In this document: one piece after another, positions 13,168-16,418 of the stretch
Layout of the letters: every line of letters starts with the position of its first letter
Position numbering within the stretch: the first letter of the stretch is position 1
Origin: an uncultured Oscillospiraceae bacterium
GTDB taxonomy: Bacteria; Bacillota_A; Clostridia; Oscillospirales; Oscillospiraceae
Direction of reading: 5' to 3'
Length of the DNA stretch: 16,418 bases
Assembly: GCA_900754605.1 (NCBI GenBank)
Contig: CAAEDK010000239.1
Coordinates: 1 to 16,418, forward strand
The notes under the pieces: generated by a model
What the model was told of the DNA's origin: nothing
What the model saw: the letters and a program-made list of their open reading frames with translations, nothing else
Databases searched by the model: none
Program-made: the position numbers and the translations under genes

Positions 13168-14277
13168 ATGAAAAAGAAAATTGCCTGCGCTGTATTAGGT
13201 GCGATGCTTCTGGGACTCTCGCTGACCGCCTGTGGAAATGCGGACAACCCGTCCACGGGAGAGATCACGGAGTCCGGCTACCCCAAACGGGAGTTTATTG
13301 TGGCCGCCATCGACTCCCACGACAAGACATCGGCCCACGAAATTGAGATCTTCACCAATCTGGTTACTGAGCGCTCCGGCGGCGCCATTACATTCAAGGT
13401 CTTTTACGACAATCTGCTGGGCAAAGCCACCGACAACCTGAATACGCTCAGCTCCGGAATTGCCGACCTGGGTACGGTGTGCACCCTTTATACGCCCAGC
13501 AACCTGCCTTTGTCGCAGATCACCTACTGCGTGCCCTTTGCCCCTGATGACCCCGTCCTGGCTGCAAAATTAATGTATAAAGTGTCCGAGGCGTACCCTG
13601 AGTTTTATGAGGAGTACGAAAAAAACAACGTGGTATGTCTGGGCTGGAAGGGCAATGAGCCCTACAAACTCTATTCCAAGGGGCCTATTGAAGAACTCGC
13701 ACAGCTAAAGGGGAAAAAAATCACTTTGGGCGGCGTGTACTACATCCCCTGGTTCCAATCCATCGGCGCTGTCCCTGTCAACGCTGCGGCGGCCGATCTA
13801 TACCAGACCATCAAGACCGGTGTTGCCTCCGGCTCCTTCGTCTATGACAGCATCTACTGCAACTACAAGCTCTATGAGGTGGAAGACTACTGCCTTCAGG
13901 TCGGCCTGGGCGCGCGCAATAACAATGTGCTCTGCTTCAACAAGGACATGTGGGAGAGTTTGGACGAGAAGACCCAGCAGCTCTTCCAGGAGTGCGCCGA
14001 CGAGGCCATGGCCGAGTTCCAGGACTGGCAGCAGAGCGAGATGGACGGCTGGGAACAGGAGATGCTCGACAACGGCGTTACGATTTCCACCCTTTCCGAC
14101 GAAGCCAAGGCCGAGTGGGCTGAGACAGCCCTCGGCTATCAGGACACCCTCCAGACCTGGATTGATGAGGTCACAGCCCTTGGCTATGACGGCGCTGGCA
14201 TTATGTCCGCCTACCTGCAGGCCGGGGAAGAGCTGGGTTATGAGTGGCACTTTGATACCACTCCCTATATACAGTAA
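13168..14277 (+). CDS. dctP: TRAP transporter substrate-binding lipoprotein (DctP family)
   Basis: The 369-residue protein starts with a lipoprotein signal ending in LSLTAC (C22 as lipidation site), so it is anchored outside the membrane as expected for a Gram-positive binding protein. The mature part has the DctP order: a substrate domain with ITFKVFYDNLLGKATDNLNT, the LKGKKI strand, SIGAVPVNAAAADLYQTIKTG and a long C-terminal helix region. In most DctP proteins the strand reads KIR, whose arginine binds the ligand carboxylate; here it reads KIT (T186). GGAGGG at 13151-13156 supports ATG 13168. It heads the TRAP operon and is probably driven by the -24/-12 promoter at 12772. The ligand is unknown and may bind in an unusual way. 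Confidence 0.92.
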   Translation: MKKKIACAVLGAMLLGLSLTACGNADNPSTGEITESGYPKREFIVAAIDSHDKTSAHEIEIFTNLVTERSGGAITFKVFYDNLLGKATDNLNTLSSGIADLGTVCTLYTPSNLPLSQITYCVPFAPDDPVLAAKLMYKVSEAYPEFYEEYEKNNVVCLGWKGNEPYKLYSKGPIEELAQLKGKKITLGGVYYIPWFQSIGAVPVNAAAADLYQTIKTGVASGSFVYDSIYCNYKLYEVEDYCLQVGLGARNNNVLCFNKDMWESLDEKTQQLFQECADEAMAEFQDWQQSEMDGWEQEMLDNGVTISTLSDEAKAEWAETALGYQDTLQTWIDEVTALGYDGAGIMSAYLQAGEELGYEWHFDTTPYIQ

Positions 14278-14288
14278 GCCCCTGTACC

Positions 14289-14316
14289 GCCGGCTCCTGT
14301 GCGTGCGGGAGTCGGC
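14289..14316 (+). other. Stem-loop between dctP and dctQ
   Basis: GCCGGCTCC (14289-14297) pairs with GGAGTCGGC (14308-14316) over 9 bp with one G-U pair and a 10-base loop. No T-run follows. Such hairpins after binding-protein genes often protect the upstream message, which would give more DctP than membrane subunits. Confidence 0.5.
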
Positions 14317-14343
14317 AGAGAGGACAGATAAAGGAGGAACGGC

Positions 14344-14958
14344 ATGTCAAAGTCAATGAAACTATCCGCGTTTTATGAAAAGCCTGAGCTCTTGATGAAG
14401 CTCTTCGGCTGGGTCTCCGCCGGGGTGATGCTGTTTAACATGGTGCTCATCTGCTGCGATGTGTTCATGCGCTATGCGTTCAATTCGCCGATCCAGGGGA
14501 CGACAGAGATCGTTACCATGCTGATGGCCTGGGTGGCCTATGCCGGCATGGGCTACACTTTGCTGAAGGGACAGCACATGCAGCTTGGCGCCGTGTACGA
14601 CAGGCTGCACGGCCGGATCAAGCACATCTTCAGCTTTTTCATCTACCTGCTGGCCACAATCCTGTTTGTTGTCATGATCAAAGCGTCCTGGGACCAGTTC
14701 TGGGCCTCCTGGCTGATCAAAGAGAAGTCGGTGGCCGCCGTGACGGTGTATGTATTCATCGGAAAGTTCGGCTGTTTCCTGGGCTGGCTGCTGCTGGCCA
14801 TTCAGGGTGCGTTCATGACGGTATACTGCGCCGTCGGAATCGCCAGGCCAAACCAGGTGGACCCCATCCTGATCAAATCCGAGCTCCCCTCCGAGGATGA
14901 GCTGGGCGCGTTTGGTGTGGAAGGGACGCAGAACGCGGAAAAGGATGGTGACGGCTAA
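14344..14958 (+). CDS. dctQ: TRAP transporter small membrane subunit (DctQ)
   Basis: The 204-residue protein has four predicted membrane spans and the DctQ signature DVFMRYAFNSPIQGTTEIVT near residues 40-60, followed by GQHMQLGAVYDRL. The small subunit pairs with DctM to form the sodium-driven importer that accepts ligand from DctP. A hydrophilic tail of about 35 acidic residues extends beyond the last span, a little longer than usual. AAAGGAGGA at 14331-14339 supports ATG 14344. The dctM start follows its stop codon with no spacing, so the two are translated together. Confidence 0.92.
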   Translation: MSKSMKLSAFYEKPELLMKLFGWVSAGVMLFNMVLICCDVFMRYAFNSPIQGTTEIVTMLMAWVAYAGMGYTLLKGQHMQLGAVYDRLHGRIKHIFSFFIYLLATILFVVMIKASWDQFWASWLIKEKSVAAVTVYVFIGKFGCFLGWLLLAIQGAFMTVYCAVGIARPNQVDPILIKSELPSEDELGAFGVEGTQNAEKDGDG

Positions 14959-16269
14959 ATGGAAGGCGGAATCATTTTGGCCCTGGTCGGCATGGTCACC
15001 CTGATCGTGCTGGTCCTGATGGGAGTACACATTGCGGTGGCGCTGGGAACCGTGGGCTTTTTCGGGCTGGTCGCCTGCCTGAACCTGCCCAAGGCGGTGG
15101 CCATGGTCGGCATTCAGGCCTACAGCGGAATTGCAACCTTTGATTATGCAGTCATCCCGCTGTTTATTTTGATGGGCATGCTGGCAACCGGAATCGGAAT
15201 CAGTACAGAGTGCTACGACACGCTGGCCAAGTGGCTGGGCCGCATTCCCGGCGGCCTGGGCGTGGCTACCACGCTGGGATGCACCGCCTTCGGCACGCTG
15301 AACGGCTCCGCGCTGGTCACCGGCTCCGTGTTCGCAAAGATCGCTGCGCCGGAGATGCGCCGGTACGGCTACAATACCAATCTGACCTATGGCTTGATCG
15401 CTGCCTCCGGCAACATCGGCCAGTTTATCCCGCCCAGTATCCTGATAGTCATTTTCGGCGCCCTGTCGGGCGACTCTATCGGCCGCCTGCTCATGGCCGC
15501 CATCGCCCCCGGTCTGGCACTGGCGATCGGCTTCTCTCTGTTTACCGTGATCGCGGCCATCGTCAAGCCCTCCCTGTTCCCACGGGTGGAGCAGCGCTTC
15601 ACCTGGAAGGAAAAGCTGGTTTCCCTGAAGAACCTGATCCCCATCGCAATTGTGGCCGTGGTGATCATCGGCGGCATCTTCTTCGGCATCTGCAGCTCCG
15701 CGGAAGCCGGCGCGATCGGCTGTCTGGTGTTCTTCCTCATGGGCCTCATCAAGCGCACCCCCTTCCGGAAGATCTGGCGCTCCATCATGGACACGGTGGA
15801 GAACATGACCATGCTGTTTCTGATCCTGGCCTGCTCCGGCATGTTTGCCAAGTTCATGACCGTGTCCGGTCTGGCCCAGGCGCTGACCAACCTGGTCACC
15901 CAGGCCCACCTGAGCCCCATCGTTTTCATGGTGGCAGCGGTAGTCGTGTTCCTGATTCTGGGCTGCTTCCTGGATGCCTACTCCAGCATCGCCCTGACCA
16001 TCCCCGTGTTCTACCCCGCCGCCGTGGCGCTCGGGATTGACCCCATGCAGTTTGACCTGGTGGCAATTCTCGCCCTTCATATGGGCGGACTGACACCGCC
16101 TGTGGGCCTGTGCGTTTACTCGGTCAAGGCGGTGGCGCCCAAGGATGTGGACGTCATGGGCATATTCAAGGGCTCCATGCCCTATCTGGCGGTTATGATC
16201 GTCATTACACTGCTGTTTATCTTTATTCCAGGACTATCCACCTTTATCCCCAACGCTATGTTTACCTGA
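14959..16269 (+). CDS. dctM: TRAP transporter large membrane subunit (DctM)
   Basis: The 436-residue, strongly hydrophobic protein has the normal DctM length and about 12 spans. Typical family stretches are AIPLF-like FDYAVIPLFILMGMLATGIG, GGLGVATTLGCTAFGTLNGS, ASGNIGQFIPPSILIVIFGA and, near the end, LHMGGLTPPVGLCVYSVKAV, which line the transport path. It uses a sodium gradient to move the ligand delivered by DctP. ATG 14959 directly follows the dctQ stop, with AAAGGAT about 14 bases upstream. It is followed after 45 bases by a cyclase-family gene, so the imported compound may be that enzyme's substrate. Confidence 0.95.
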   Translation: MEGGIILALVGMVTLIVLVLMGVHIAVALGTVGFFGLVACLNLPKAVAMVGIQAYSGIATFDYAVIPLFILMGMLATGIGISTECYDTLAKWLGRIPGGLGVATTLGCTAFGTLNGSALVTGSVFAKIAAPEMRRYGYNTNLTYGLIAASGNIGQFIPPSILIVIFGALSGDSIGRLLMAAIAPGLALAIGFSLFTVIAAIVKPSLFPRVEQRFTWKEKLVSLKNLIPIAIVAVVIIGGIFFGICSSAEAGAIGCLVFFLMGLIKRTPFRKIWRSIMDTVENMTMLFLILACSGMFAKFMTVSGLAQALTNLVTQAHLSPIVFMVAAVVVFLILGCFLDAYSSIALTIPVFYPAAVALGIDPMQFDLVAILALHMGGLTPPVGLCVYSVKAVAPKDVDVMGIFKGSMPYLAVMIVITLLFIFIPGLSTFIPNAMFT

Positions 16270-16314
16270 TCAGGCTCCATCCTCATTTCTGCCATTTTGA
16301 AAGGAGTTATTATC

Positions 16315-16418
16315 ATGAGTAAGACCATTCTTGTCGACCTGTCCCATCCCTTCGGCCGCGGCAATCCCCTGTGGCCCTCCAACGGCGACTTCCACATCGA
16401 CCGTGTGCAGCACATGCC
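16315..16418 (+). CDS. Cyclase/kynurenine-formamidase-like hydrolase, N-terminus (cut by window end)
   Basis: Thirty-four codons are present and read LVDLSHPFGRGNPLWPSNGD near the start. DLSHP-G-PLWP is the usual opening of the PF04199 cyclase family, metal-dependent hydrolases that include kynurenine formamidase (KynB) and isatin hydrolase. The H-GTH-D metal motif would lie beyond the window edge, so activity cannot be checked. AAGGAG at 16301-16306 is well placed for ATG 16315. It is the fourth gene of the TRAP operon and probably acts on the imported compound by opening an amide, lactam or lactone. A decayed relative lies at 12783-13118, upstream of dctP. Confidence 0.8.
   Translation, partial: MSKTILVDLSHPFGRGNPLWPSNGDFHIDRVQHM

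Noticed and set aside
14362..16080. Minus-strand open frame of 572 codons
   Set aside because: It is antisense to dctQ and dctM; the His/Gln/Asp-rich translation is typical of the complement of membrane-protein codons.

Overview
The window looks like a piece of a Gram-positive, anaerobic Clostridia-type chromosome, probably a gut member of the Oscillospiraceae or a relative. This is inferred from strong AAGGAGG-like ribosome-binding sites, a DctP lipoprotein, low-GC promoters beside high-GC genes, and the mix of ferredoxin, LarA-like and TRAP genes. I cannot assign a species. Layout: the 3' end of a malic enzyme gene (1-114) is followed by an IclR regulator with a near-consensus sigma-70 promoter. 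Then comes a tight seven-gene operon (1216-7851): a QPRTase-like protein, a CinA/MoCF-like protein, a 2-oxopent-4-enoate hydratase, an acylating acetaldehyde dehydrogenase, a 4-hydroxy-2-oxovalerate aldolase, a ferredoxin-BFD fusion and a LarA-like (DUF2088) protein. A decayed LarA-like 3' fragment (about 7966-8190) separates this from a BenE-family permease and an M24 creatinase-fold protein that has lost its metal ligands. A bidirectional terminator separates the M24 gene from a convergent sigma-54 activator (minus strand). Across a 610-base divergent region lie two activator-site-like repeats, a textbook -24/-12 promoter and a decayed cyclase gene. After these comes a TRAP transporter operon (dctP, dctQ, dctM) followed by the start of an intact cyclase-family gene, cut by the window edge. 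How the genes may work together: hydratase, aldolase and dehydrogenase form the complete lower half of the classical meta-cleavage route (2-oxopent-4-enoate to pyruvate plus acetyl-CoA), but no ring-cleaving dioxygenase is present. The four unfamiliar proteins in the same operon (QPRTase-like, MoCF-like, Fe-S/BFD, LarA-like) are candidates for an oxygen-independent upper pathway; their reactions are unknown. BenE and the TRAP system would bring in carboxylate or aromatic-like substrates, and the cyclase-family hydrolase could open an amide, lactam or lactone. Regulation appears layered. A shared operator-like motif (ACRAAYATWGT) lies at the IclR promoter, the operon promoter and the sigma-54 activator promoter, while the activator probably drives the TRAP/cyclase operon. 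Two gene stubs at module junctions, each related to an intact gene nearby, suggest the locus was assembled or rearranged by recombination.
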